Source of the DNA: Paenibacillaceae bacterium
GTDB lineage: Bacteria > Bacillota > Clostridia > Lachnospirales > Lachnospiraceae
DNA: 64,000 nucleotides
Reading direction: 5' to 3'
NCBI GenBank assembly: GCA_015057705.1
Contig: SVDU01000020.1
Location: forward strand, 1-64,000
In this document: piece after piece, positions 35,508 through 43,413 of the stretch
Layout: every line of letters starts with the position of its first letter
How positions within the stretch are numbered: position 1 is the first letter of the stretch
The notes under the pieces: generated by a model
Told to the model about the DNA's origin: nothing
Database searches by the model: none
Seen by the model: only the letters and a program-made list of their open reading frames with translations
Translations under genes and position numbers: made by a program

Positions 35508-36782
35508 ATGGCCAAAATAAAAATACCGTATTCAAATAGACTTTTAGAGGTTGAAATTCCAGATCATAATCTGGCTGGAATATTAGAATCAAAAGCCCAT
35601 GCTTTTCACGTCAGTGGCAGTCAGGAAGAGATTGTAAACAGGGCTTTGGATCACCCAATCGGAAGTGCCACCTTAGAAGAACTGGTTCAGGGCAGGAAAA
35701 ACATGGTTATTATAACCAGCGATCATACAAGACCGGTACCAAGTAAAGTGACAATGCCGATCCTTCTCAAACGGATCAGAAAGGCCAATCCTGATATTGA
35801 CATTAAAATATTAATTGCTACCGGATTTCACAGACCTGATACGACGGAAGAACTGATTCATAAGTTTGGGCAGGAAATAGCAGACCATGAAGTGATCATT
35901 AATCATTTATCAGAAGACGAAAACAGCGTAGTGAGAGTGGGAACTCTACCTTCCGGCGGAGAACTTTGGCTTAATAAGCTGGCAATGGAGACGGAGTTAT
36001 TGATTTCGGAAGGATTTATAGAACCTCATTTTTTTGCGGGATTTTCTGGAGGAAGAAAGAGTGTACTTCCAGGCGTGGCATCGGCGAAAACCGTAATGGC
36101 AAACCATTGCTCCGAATTTATAGCGAGCGAATACGCCAGGACTGGAGTCATTCATAACAATCCCATTCATAACGATATGCTTTATGCAGCCAAACAGGCA
36201 AAGCTTGCCTTTATACTGAATGTTGTGATTGACAGTGAAAAAAATATTATTAATGCCTTCGCAGGAGACAGCGAACAGGCACACGCAGAAGGCTGTAAAT
36301 TTGTTATGGATCTGGCTTCCGTCAAGGCTGTAAAAGCAGATATCGCCATAACTTCCAATGGAGGATATCCTCTTGACCAGAATGTATATCAGTCTGTGAA
36401 AGGAATGACGGCAGCAGAAGTTGTGTGCAAAGAGGGCGGTGTTATTATTATGGTCTCGGCCTGTAATGACGGGCATGGAGGGAAGTCCTTTTATGAAAAC
36501 ATGGCAAATGCAAAGAGTCCGGATGAAGTTCTTTACCGTGTGATGAAGACCGGAAGAACTGAAACAATACCGGACCAATGGGAGTTCCAGATACTTGCAC
36601 GGATACTTAAAAAGCATACAGTCATTCTAGTTTCCGATCTATGTGATCCGGAAATGATTAAAAAAATGCATATGCAGCATGCATATACATTTGAGAAAGC
36701 ACTTAAAATGGCTTTCAAAATAAAAGGGTCAGATGCGGACATAACAGTCATACCCGATGGGGTGGGAGTAGTAGTGAAATGA
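35508..36782 (+). CDS. larA: nickel-dependent lactate racemase family protein (LarA)
   Basis: A 424-residue LarA-fold protein whose key residues fall at the same numbers as in Lactobacillus plantarum LarA: R75 in SDHTRPVP, H108 in GFHRP, H174 and K184 in EPHFFAGFSGGRKSVLP (K184 attaches the pincer cofactor), H200 in ANH, and Q295 and K298 in QNVYQSVKG. The numbering agreement is from memory of the characterised enzyme. It needs the nickel-pincer nucleotide cofactor made by LarB, LarC and LarE, none of which is in the window. It would interconvert D- and L-lactate for the adjacent dehydrogenase. Confidence 0.9.
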   Translation: MAKIKIPYSNRLLEVEIPDHNLAGILESKAHAFHVSGSQEEIVNRALDHPIGSATLEELVQGRKNMVIITSDHTRPVPSKVTMPILLKRIRKANPDIDIKILIATGFHRPDTTEELIHKFGQEIADHEVIINHLSEDENSVVRVGTLPSGGELWLNKLAMETELLISEGFIEPHFFAGFSGGRKSVLPGVASAKTVMANHCSEFIASEYARTGVIHNNPIHNDMLYAAKQAKLAFILNVVIDSEKNIINAFAGDSEQAHAEGCKFVMDLASVKAVKADIAITSNGGYPLDQNVYQSVKGMTAAEVVCKEGGVIIMVSACNDGHGGKSFYENMANAKSPDEVLYRVMKTGRTETIPDQWEFQILARILKKHTVILVSDLCDPEMIKKMHMQHAYTFEKALKMAFKIKGSDADITVIPDGVGVVVK

Positions 36783-36825
36783 ATCAGGGAAAGGAGTTCT
36801 CTTTGGAGAGCTCCTTTCCCTGATT
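36782..36825. terminator. long hairpin after larA
   Basis: A 20-bp stem with a single G-U pair (36782-36801 with 36806-36825) and a TTTG loop begins at the last base of the larA stop codon. There is no downstream T-run, so it may protect the mRNA 3' end or act as a factor-assisted terminator. Confidence 0.65.
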
Positions 36826-36897
36826 GACGTTCATAACAATTATGTAGTTACCGTTCCTGCTGGCTTGACGAAACCGGGTTATCACAGTACTTCTCCA

Positions 36898-37203
36898 TCA
36901 CAGCGGCGTACCTGCCCCAATCAAAATCATTGTAAAAATATTTGCCGTCAACGTTTTAAAATCGTTGCCCCCATAAGAAGTCCATGAAATTTCATTAGGC
37001 GGGGGATTACTGAGTGTTAACTCGCTGAATATTTCCTCTCCAGTTAATAAATCCACTATGCGTATTTTTAACACTGTTTCTGATTTCGTGTTATACTGGC
37101 TATCACGCGGCCAATCATCATAATATGGATTGTCAGTCGCAGCTTTGGACCGCAGCCCCTCTGCAATAAAGTCAAAATTTCCAAGCTTAATTAGCAGTTC
37201 CAC
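36898..37203 (-). CDS. hypothetical protein, probably a C-terminal fragment
   Basis: A 101-residue open frame on the minus strand starting at GTG 37203 with no convincing ribosome site. The sequence is protein-like (NFDFIAEGLRSKAATDNPYY, VLKIRIVDLLTGEEIFSELT, PPPNEISWTSYGG) and reads like the end of a longer beta-rich protein. It may be a 5'-truncated remnant. No family is recognised. It lies between larA and gapN, facing larA. Confidence 0.35.
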   Translation of the reverse strand: MELLIKLGNFDFIAEGLRSKAATDNPYYDDWPRDSQYNTKSETVLKIRIVDLLTGEEIFSELTLSNPPPNEISWTSYGGNDFKTLTANIFTMILIGAGTPL

Positions 37204-37275
37204 ATTCTTTCGTGTATCTCTGTCAGGAAAATCATGGTCTGATAGATAGTATTTCCAATTGTATCATATATATTG

Positions 37276-37345
37276 CTGTTAGCATATAATTTATAAAAAA
37301 TTTATTGCATTAGAAACTAATGTTCTGTATACTGTTAGCATATAA
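37276..37345. repeat. 14-bp direct repeat upstream of gapN
   Basis: CTGTTAGCATATAA occurs identically at 37276-37289 and 37332-37345, 56 bases apart, in the AT-rich region before gapN. Repeat spacing of about five helical turns suggests regulator sites, though a promoter-region duplication is an alternative. Confidence 0.45.
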
Positions 37346-37424
37346 AATCATTGGTATTTGATTTTATATTTTTGGTATATTATAGTCAGATGGTAATTAT
37401 AAAGAAATGAGAGGAGAGAATCAT

Positions 37425-38879
37425 ATGGCTGGATTATGCAGTGAGAATCTTATATATAACAATTTAATCAATGGGCAGTGGACAGAATCTGCATCAGGAG
37501 ACGTCATCACCATTACATCACCTGCAGACGGTTCTTTCGTAGGTAAGATACAGGCGATCAGTAAGGAAGAGGTAGATGAAATTGTTCGGTTTTCCAAAGC
37601 TGGTCAATCACAGTGGGCTGCTGTACCCATATACGAAAAAGCAGCGATCCTTTATAAGGCTGCAGCGCTCCTGGAAGAACGGACTGAAGAAATTTCAGAT
37701 ATCCTCATGATGGAGATCGCAAAAGATAAGAAATCTTCCGTATCAGAAGTCAAACGAACTGTGGATTTTTTACGTTTTACTGCAGATGCTGGGAAAAGTC
37801 TGGAAGGAATTGCAGTGAGTGGTGAGAATTTTCCAGGGGGCTCACGAAATAAGATGTCCTATATAAAGAGAATTCCCCTAGGTACCGTATTGGCAATATC
37901 CCCCTTTAACTATCCAATTAATTTATCGGCATCTAAGATAGCACCAGCTTTAATGGGAGGCAACGCAGTCATATTGAAACCGGCAACACAGGGCGCCATC
38001 AGTGCACTTCACCTTGTAAAGGCATTGCAGGATGCAGGACTTCCGGCAGGGGTGATGCAGACAGTAACCGGAAAAGGAAGTGAGATCGGCGATTACATTG
38101 TAACCCACCAGGGTATTGATTTTATTAATTTTACAGGCAGCACGGAGGTGGGCAGGCACATATCCCAAATTTCCTGTATGACGCCCTTGCTTCTGGAACT
38201 TGGCGGCAAGGATGCGGCTCTTGTACTGGAAGATGCAGATTTGGAGTATGCGGCAGATAATATTGTGGAAGGCGCATTTTCCTATTCCGGACAGCGCTGT
38301 ACAGCGGTGAAACGGATTATTACCACAGATAAAGTTGCAGATCAGTTAGTCACCATGTTGAAATCAAGAATTGAAAAATTATCCGTAGGAGATCCTAGAA
38401 ATTCTGCGGTTGTTACGCCCCTGATTGATCAGAAAGCAGCGGATTTTGCTGTATTTTTAACTCAGGATGCCATTGACAAAGGGGCTGAACTGATTGTGGG
38501 TAATAAACGAGAGGGGAACCTGGTTTATCCTACCTTATTAGATAAGGTGACAGTGGATATGGAGATCGCGTGGAAAGAACCATTTTCCCCGATTCTGCCG
38601 ATTATCCGGGTAAAAAATATGGATGAAGCAGTGGAAATCGCCAACCGTTCCGAGTACGGTTTACAATCTTCTGTATTTACAAAAGACATTAACAAAGCTT
38701 TTCTCATTGCTGAAAAATTAGAAGTGGGGACAGTTCAGATTAATAATAAGACAGAACGAGGACCAGATCATTTTCCGTTCCTGGGAGTAAAGGCTTCCGG
38801 TATGGGAACTCAGGGGGTAAGATATTCCATAGAAGCTATGACAAGACCAAAAGCTGTTACCATTAATGTCACACAATAA
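37425..38879 (+). CDS. gapN: NADP-dependent non-phosphorylating glyceraldehyde-3-phosphate dehydrogenase
   Basis: A 484-residue aldehyde dehydrogenase of the GapN group, oxidising glyceraldehyde-3-phosphate directly to 3-phosphoglycerate with NADP+. Diagnostic stretches are SPFNYPINLSASKIAPALMG, TGSTEVGRHI, the Glu in LLLELGGKDAA, the catalytic Cys in FSYSGQRCTAVKR, and the C-terminal TVQINNKTERGPDHFPFLG. The ATG at 37425 follows GAGGAGAG. It is monocistronic, between a repeat-containing promoter region and a strong terminator. It supplies NADPH while bypassing one ATP-forming step of glycolysis. Confidence 0.92.
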   Translation: MAGLCSENLIYNNLINGQWTESASGDVITITSPADGSFVGKIQAISKEEVDEIVRFSKAGQSQWAAVPIYEKAAILYKAAALLEERTEEISDILMMEIAKDKKSSVSEVKRTVDFLRFTADAGKSLEGIAVSGENFPGGSRNKMSYIKRIPLGTVLAISPFNYPINLSASKIAPALMGGNAVILKPATQGAISALHLVKALQDAGLPAGVMQTVTGKGSEIGDYIVTHQGIDFINFTGSTEVGRHISQISCMTPLLLELGGKDAALVLEDADLEYAADNIVEGAFSYSGQRCTAVKRIITTDKVADQLVTMLKSRIEKLSVGDPRNSAVVTPLIDQKAADFAVFLTQDAIDKGAELIVGNKREGNLVYPTLLDKVTVDMEIAWKEPFSPILPIIRVKNMDEAVEIANRSEYGLQSSVFTKDINKAFLIAEKLEVGTVQINNKTERGPDHFPFLGVKASGMGTQGVRYSIEAMTRPKAVTINVTQ

Positions 38880-38885
38880 AAACTA

Positions 38886-38930
38886 AAAATTGCAGCCTGC
38901 CCGTTTGAACCGGGCAGGCTGCAATTTTAT
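38886..38930. terminator. bidirectional intrinsic terminator
   Basis: A perfect 18-bp stem (38886-38903 with 38911-38928) has a seven-base loop. It ends in TTTT on the plus strand and has an A-run at its 5' edge, so it can serve gapN and the convergent cupin gene. Confidence 0.9.
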
Positions 38931-38947
38931 GTCTGATAAGAACCGGA

Positions 38948-39412
38948 TCAGCTTTCATCGTTGGAAATGCTGTCGGCCTTGGTTGGATGTACGGTGCCCC
39001 ATTCGTAGTGAGGAGGAGCATAAACAGAAGTCATTCTAAGGGGCTGGTTTCCAATATTAACAATATTATGCCAGATTCCTGCAGGAACAAATATGCTGTA
39101 ATTGTCAAATACCAGATATTGGGAATCCATGGAAAGCTTTGAAGTTCCAAGCTGAACCAGACCCAGGCCTTCCTCCACTCTCAAAAACTGGTCAAGATCT
39201 GAATGGACTTCCAGTCCCACGGTCCCTTTCACTGGTATGTTCATCAGTGTGACCTGAAGATGGTCTCCGGTCCACAATGTAGTGCGAAAATTGTCATTTT
39301 GTCTGGCTGCTTTTTGCATGTCAATAATAAATGGATTTGGTCCGAAATCCGAAGGAAATTCCGGCAGATTCGTCATTTCAGAATCGAATTCGGTTTTGTC
39401 ATTTTCAAACAT
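38948..39412 (-). CDS. cupin domain protein
   Basis: A 154-residue single-domain cupin. The two motifs are visible as GLEVHSDLDQFLRVEEGLG and FVPAGIWHNIVNIGNQPLRM, with His and Glu residues placed to bind a metal. The C-terminus HYEWGTVHPTKADS is common in this group, often annotated as a mannose-6-phosphate isomerase-like cupin. The start at ATG 39412 is chosen by family length; the upstream open extension is AT-rich and unlike protein. The ribosome site is weak. Its role is unknown. Confidence 0.78.
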   Translation of the reverse strand: MFENDKTEFDSEMTNLPEFPSDFGPNPFIIDMQKAARQNDNFRTTLWTGDHLQVTLMNIPVKGTVGLEVHSDLDQFLRVEEGLGLVQLGTSKLSMDSQYLVFDNYSIFVPAGIWHNIVNIGNQPLRMTSVYAPPHYEWGTVHPTKADSISNDES

Positions 39413-39623
39413 AGCATCATTCACCGATATAATCGTTTCTATTATTATATGAGCTGTAAAATAGGAGTGATACCGTTTTTGGTGATATTTGGAAAAAATA
39501 CGACTTAATAAACGAACCTTTGTAATCGGGCAAGTAAACCTTTTGACAAAATACGCCATTATATGATATTGTTGTATAATACAAAAGGTAATAATCATTA
39601 TTAATTACAGGAGGCTTTATTCT

Positions 39624-40487
39624 ATGGCGGGTACAAAAGTTGTTATAGTTGATGATTCTCCCTTCTCTATCGCGTTTATCAAAGGAATTCTTGTTAGAAA
39701 CGGTCTTGAAGTAGTTGGAGAAGCAGGGACACTGGAAGAAGTAAAACAGGTGATACAGGAAACAAAGCCTCAGCTTGTGACGATGGATATGACACTGCCT
39801 GGAACAGATGGATTGGAGTGCACGCGTGCAATTCATGAAATTGACAGAAACATTAAAGTTATTGTTATCAGTTCCATGATGGATGATGAAATTGTGAAAG
39901 AAGCAAAAGAAAACAAGGTTTCTGCTTATGTCCAGAAGCCAATTGATGAAGACGAGCTGATGACTGCGGTAAACCGTGTTATGTCATCGGAAGAGCTGTT
40001 TCGCTTTTTATCAAGTGAGTATATTAAGATTTTTAAAGAAGCACTTCTTGACGGAACAAACAAACTTACAAAGTCGCTGATCCAGTATAAGGAAGAACAT
40101 GTCTGCAGCCAGGAATTTCAGTCAGAAGGTCTGGCGGTAATCGTAGGTATTATCGGTAAATTTTCCGGAAGAATGCTGATTGATGTAAAGATGGAGACAG
40201 CTTATAAGCTGACAGCTTCCATTATGAAAAGAGAGGCTTCGGGCATTGATGAGGTGCTTGCAGTACTTGGAGAGTTTACCAACATAGTATCCGGGAATGC
40301 CTGCTCTATCATAAACAGAATGAATAAGGCCTATGGGCTCCGGGTGGCACCACCGACAATCATGCATGGTGAAAGTATCCATATTACTGCTCCTGCATAT
40401 ACAACAACAAACATACTGGCAGATTCCGATTTTGGAGAAATTTTGTTAAATATTGGTTTTCAAAGGGGTGATGATCAGTGGATGTAA
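39624..40487 (+). CDS. response regulator with C-terminal CheX-like domain
   Basis: A 287-residue protein. Residues 1-120 form a receiver domain with D10/D11, the phosphoacceptor D55 in LVTMDMTLPG, S83 or S84, and K105 in VQKPI. Residues about 135-287 form a CheX-type domain (AVLGEFTNIVSGNACSIINR holds the E-N phosphatase-like pair). Such fusions could catalyse their own dephosphorylation or act on CheY. It overlaps the next gene, a stand-alone CheX, by ten bases. No kinase or flagellar gene is near. Confidence 0.85.
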   Translation: MAGTKVVIVDDSPFSIAFIKGILVRNGLEVVGEAGTLEEVKQVIQETKPQLVTMDMTLPGTDGLECTRAIHEIDRNIKVIVISSMMDDEIVKEAKENKVSAYVQKPIDEDELMTAVNRVMSSEELFRFLSSEYIKIFKEALLDGTNKLTKSLIQYKEEHVCSQEFQSEGLAVIVGIIGKFSGRMLIDVKMETAYKLTASIMKREASGIDEVLAVLGEFTNIVSGNACSIINRMNKAYGLRVAPPTIMHGESIHITAPAYTTTNILADSDFGEILLNIGFQRGDDQWM

Positions 40488-40936
40488 AATACATAAATCC
40501 TTTTATTGAAGCATTTCTATCTGTTATGCCGCAGCTGGGATTTGAAAAAGTTGAAAAAACCAATTTAAGCCTCAAAGATTGCAATCTGACTTATACAGGG
40601 GTCATTATGACAGTTGGTATTGTCGGAGAGATAAAAGGAAATGTTGTCTATTATCTGGATCTGGAAAGCGCAAAAAAAGTAGCATCTACCATGATGATGG
40701 GTATGCCAGTGGATGATTTTAATGAAATGGCGCAGAGTGCAATTTCAGAACTTGCTAATATGCTTACAGCCAATGCTGCTACATATTTTTCCAACATTGG
40801 TATTACGGTAGATATCTCAACTCCTACGCTGCTTTATGGAGATCAGGTTTCTGTGAAGATGAATTCCAATCAGATACTTTGTATTCAGTTGCTGGCAGAT
40901 AATATTCCATTTGATATTAATATTGCATTTTCATAA
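40478..40936 (+). CDS. cheX: CheX-type chemotaxis phosphatase
   Basis: A 152-residue CheX/CheC-family protein (MSAISELANMLTANAATY-like core: QSAISELANMLTANAATYF has the E and N residues that place the attacking water in CheX). It starts at GTG inside the end of the receiver-CheX gene. The adjacency suggests that the two CheX domains form a heterodimer. A terminator follows. Confidence 0.82.
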   Translation: MDVKYINPFIEAFLSVMPQLGFEKVEKTNLSLKDCNLTYTGVIMTVGIVGEIKGNVVYYLDLESAKKVASTMMMGMPVDDFNEMAQSAISELANMLTANAATYFSNIGITVDISTPTLLYGDQVSVKMNSNQILCIQLLADNIPFDINIAFS

Positions 40937-40943
40937 AGTAATT

Positions 40944-40989
40944 AAAAAGACCTGTGAATGAGGAAGAATCCGCATTCACAGGTCTTTTT
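40944..40989. terminator. bidirectional intrinsic terminator
   Basis: A perfect 17-bp stem (40944-40960 with 40973-40989) has A- and T-runs at its ends. It serves cheX and the convergent S8 gene. Confidence 0.9.
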
Positions 40990-40993
40990 CCTA

Positions 40994-42670
40994 TCAGGTA
41001 AAAGTAGAGATCTGTTCAAAAAAATGATGCATGTCTATTCTCCCATAACCCCATATATTATTTGGATAGAAGTAAGCGTTATCACGTTTTGCGCAGCGTA
41101 TAATCATACGGTTTACCTTCACCCCAGTGATCGGAGTATGGTTGCCTCTGATAAATCCCCATTCCATTATCATTGCTGCAGCTCCTGCGGCGTGAGCTGC
41201 AGCGGCGCCGGAGCCAGTAAGCGTACCGTACCGGTTTTCCGGCAGAGCGCAGGGAATTTTAAAACCAGGGGCAGAAACATCTGGAACAATCTCACCAAAC
41301 CGGGAGAATCCTCTGCCGGATTCTTCCAGAAAACAGTTGTCGAGTTGATTATAAGCCGCTACTGTCAGGGGAACACGCGCATCACCCGGGGTTGTAATGG
41401 TTGTATTCGGATCTGACTGATAAAAGCAGGTATCAGCAGTGATAAGGCTTCCTGAAGGGAGCCAGCAGTGGAATGAAAAGGGCTCATTTCCCTCGCTTTT
41501 AACCCTGCAGTGCCAGATGCCGGGTGAGGGATTGTTGAAACGTACCAGAATCACCTGATCTCCTGTAGAGCCTTCCAGAATAATATTATTGATTAAGACA
41601 GAACTCTGTCCCTGCAACAAAAGGAACGTCTGACAGGTATTAATGGAAGTATACTGACTGCTTACTATTTCACAATCGGGAGAGTAAAGCTCAAGGGTGA
41701 TCCGCCCCGCTGGAAATGGCCAGATTTCCATGGAGAACATTCGATCCTCAGTTCCTACTTTTAAGTCAAAGCTGCTGTAAAAGGGCGGTGTATGAGAATA
41801 ACAATAATAATGCCGCTTAAGTGCTGCTTCGTTACCTGCTGCAATGACAGTACCAATACGTGGCTGTCTGGTCAGCTGGTCTAAATAAGACCCAAGGGGT
41901 CCACGCCCATCATGCCCTCCCTGGCTGCTGCCCATGCAGATACAAAGAATCAGAGGCCGGTTTAACTGTTCCGCCACACCCAGAAGATACCGGATACCAA
42001 GCATAATATCAGATTCCTGATAACACAGGGAATATTTTGGAATAAAAAAAATCTGCTTTAAATTATCTTTTGCTTCTTTTAATTTTACAACAGCCAGTTT
42101 ACTCTGTGGAACAATTCCCATAAAAGAATTTTCCTCATTATGGCTTCCTGATATGATACTTGAAATGGCTGTTCCGTGTCCGATCGTATCGACTTCAGGG
42201 ACAATATTTAATGGAAGAGGAGATTTTAAAGCGGTATTAATATGATTCTTTGTATATTCAGAGCCAAACGCAAAACCGGATGGAGGCTTTCCGGTCTGGT
42301 CAGTCTGATCCCAGATTGAAAGTATTCTGGTTGTTCCATCGTGATTCTGAAAAGCAGGGTGGGAATAATCAATGCCTGTGTCTATGATACCAATTACAAT
42401 TCCAAGTCCCATGTAATTGGAAAGAAGCTGGTCAGCAAGGGCGGCACTGTCGGGAGGATCCGTGGATATGGTGGAAGTCAGTGTAAAAATGGATGGAAAA
42501 TTTTCGTATGGATGTAAGCCTAAATCGCAGGCCTGCATGTTTTTTTTTGCCAGATGAAGCAGAGAATAATCACTGTTTAATTTTGTGGCATTTTCTGAAA
42601 AGTCATTAGAAGGGATCAGGGAGTTGCTTATGATAAAGTCATAATAATCATTATCCAGTATTTTGTTCAT
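40994..42670 (-). CDS. Csp-like subtilase (S8), probable pseudoprotease
   Basis: A 558-residue cytosolic-type subtilase with a short N-terminal prodomain, resembling the clostridial Csp germination proteins. D97 (GIIDTGIDYSHPAF) and H165 (DTIGHGTAIS) are in place. The serine block reads LTGSGAAAAHAAGAAAM; aligned without gaps to the usual TGTSxAAPxxAG, the nucleophile position is Gly488 and Ser falls one residue earlier. An insertion domain with a jelly-roll-like stretch (about 300-420) separates the blocks. It could be an inactive, sensor-like protein as CspC is in Clostridioides difficile, or a protease using a shifted Ser. Confidence 0.8.
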   Translation of the reverse strand: MNKILDNDYYDFIISNSLIPSNDFSENATKLNSDYSLLHLAKKNMQACDLGLHPYENFPSIFTLTSTISTDPPDSAALADQLLSNYMGLGIVIGIIDTGIDYSHPAFQNHDGTTRILSIWDQTDQTGKPPSGFAFGSEYTKNHINTALKSPLPLNIVPEVDTIGHGTAISSIISGSHNEENSFMGIVPQSKLAVVKLKEAKDNLKQIFFIPKYSLCYQESDIMLGIRYLLGVAEQLNRPLILCICMGSSQGGHDGRGPLGSYLDQLTRQPRIGTVIAAGNEAALKRHYYCYSHTPPFYSSFDLKVGTEDRMFSMEIWPFPAGRITLELYSPDCEIVSSQYTSINTCQTFLLLQGQSSVLINNIILEGSTGDQVILVRFNNPSPGIWHCRVKSEGNEPFSFHCWLPSGSLITADTCFYQSDPNTTITTPGDARVPLTVAAYNQLDNCFLEESGRGFSRFGEIVPDVSAPGFKIPCALPENRYGTLTGSGAAAAHAAGAAAMIMEWGFIRGNHTPITGVKVNRMIIRCAKRDNAYFYPNNIWGYGRIDMHHFFEQISTFT

Positions 42671-42764
42671 GACAAGCCTGCCTTTCTATATACAGTATAT
42701 AACCATTTTATGCCAATGAAGGAACCAAATACCTAACAAATAGCGGAATACAGGAAAAAACGAA

Positions 42765-42773
42765 CCCCCCCCC
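42765..42773. repeat. C9 homopolymer beside PadR promoter
   Basis: Nine consecutive C residues end one base before the -35 hexamer of the PadR promoter. Such tracts can slip in length during replication. Confidence 0.5.
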
Positions 42774-42774
42774 A

Positions 42775-42830
42775 TTGACAATTAGTCAGTACTGAGTATA
42801 ATTAGAATTATAAATAGTCAGTACTGACTA
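42775..42830 (+). promoter_or_regulatory. promoter with tandem PadR operators
   Basis: TTGACA (42775-42780) and TATAAT (42797-42802) are 16 bases apart. TAGTCAGTACTGAGTA (42783-42798, one mismatch from a palindrome) lies in the spacer, and the perfect 16-bp palindrome TAGTCAGTACTGACTA lies at 42815-42830, 32 bases on, three helical turns. The layout predicts tight autorepression by the PadR protein encoded next. Confidence 0.85.
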
Positions 42831-42849
42831 AAAAAAGGAGCAAATTCTT

Positions 42850-43413
42850 ATGATACCATTGTATATACTTGGAATATTACTGCGCTTTGGACCGCAGCAC
42901 GGCTACCAGATTAAAAAAATCATGGAAGAGCAGCTGAAGGATTTTACAAAGATCAAATTACCCAATGTGTATTACCATCTTGAGAAGATGGAAGCTTCCG
43001 GCATTTTAACAGCCATCAGAGATAAGCAAAGTGCCAGACCTGAAAAAACTGTTTACTTTGTGGGAGAAAGCGGTGCAGAAAAATTTAAGGAGTTGCTAAA
43101 GCAGACTCTGGACATGAACTACCGTCCGGTTTTTGACGCAGACGCCGCATTCTATTTTTCTGAATATCTGACTGCATCTGACTTTTTACAGAGTCTGACT
43201 CTTCATATGAGCAAGCTGAAAAAGGTGATTGCGGGAATTGAAGATCACAGAACAGAGATGGAAAAAGTAATACCGGAAGAGATGAAGATTTATGCTGATA
43301 TTATATTTAATCACCATCTGATGCATTACAAGGCTGAGCTAAAATGGGCCGAAGAATCCATAGATGCGATTGGGAAGAAAGGAGCAGGTTATGACAGTAG
43401 CAAGAATAATTGA
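42850..43413 (+). CDS. PadR family transcriptional regulator
   Basis: A 187-residue repressor: winged helix (LYILGILLRFGPQHGYQIKK, LPNVYYHLEKMEASGILTAI) plus a helical C-terminal dimerisation domain. It starts after AAGGAGC and overlaps the downstream methyltransferase start by 23 bases. Two palindromic sites overlap its promoter. In PadR-methyltransferase pairs the regulator often responds to a toxic small molecule (general family knowledge); the inducer here is unknown. Confidence 0.88.
   Translation: MIPLYILGILLRFGPQHGYQIKKIMEEQLKDFTKIKLPNVYYHLEKMEASGILTAIRDKQSARPEKTVYFVGESGAEKFKELLKQTLDMNYRPVFDADAAFYFSEYLTASDFLQSLTLHMSKLKKVIAGIEDHRTEMEKVIPEEMKIYADIIFNHHLMHYKAELKWAEESIDAIGKKGAGYDSSKNN

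Noticed and set aside
35997-36617. 206-codon open frame on the minus strand inside larA
   Set aside because: It is a shadow of a well-conserved gene: no ribosome site and odd composition.
39543-39580. TTGACA and TATAAT before the receiver-CheX gene as one promoter
   Set aside because: The hexamers are 26 bases apart, too far to work together; each may belong to another arrangement.
40958-41416. 152-codon open frame on the plus strand over the S8 gene end
   Set aside because: It runs antisense to the conserved serine block of the S8 protein and includes the terminator; no independent support.
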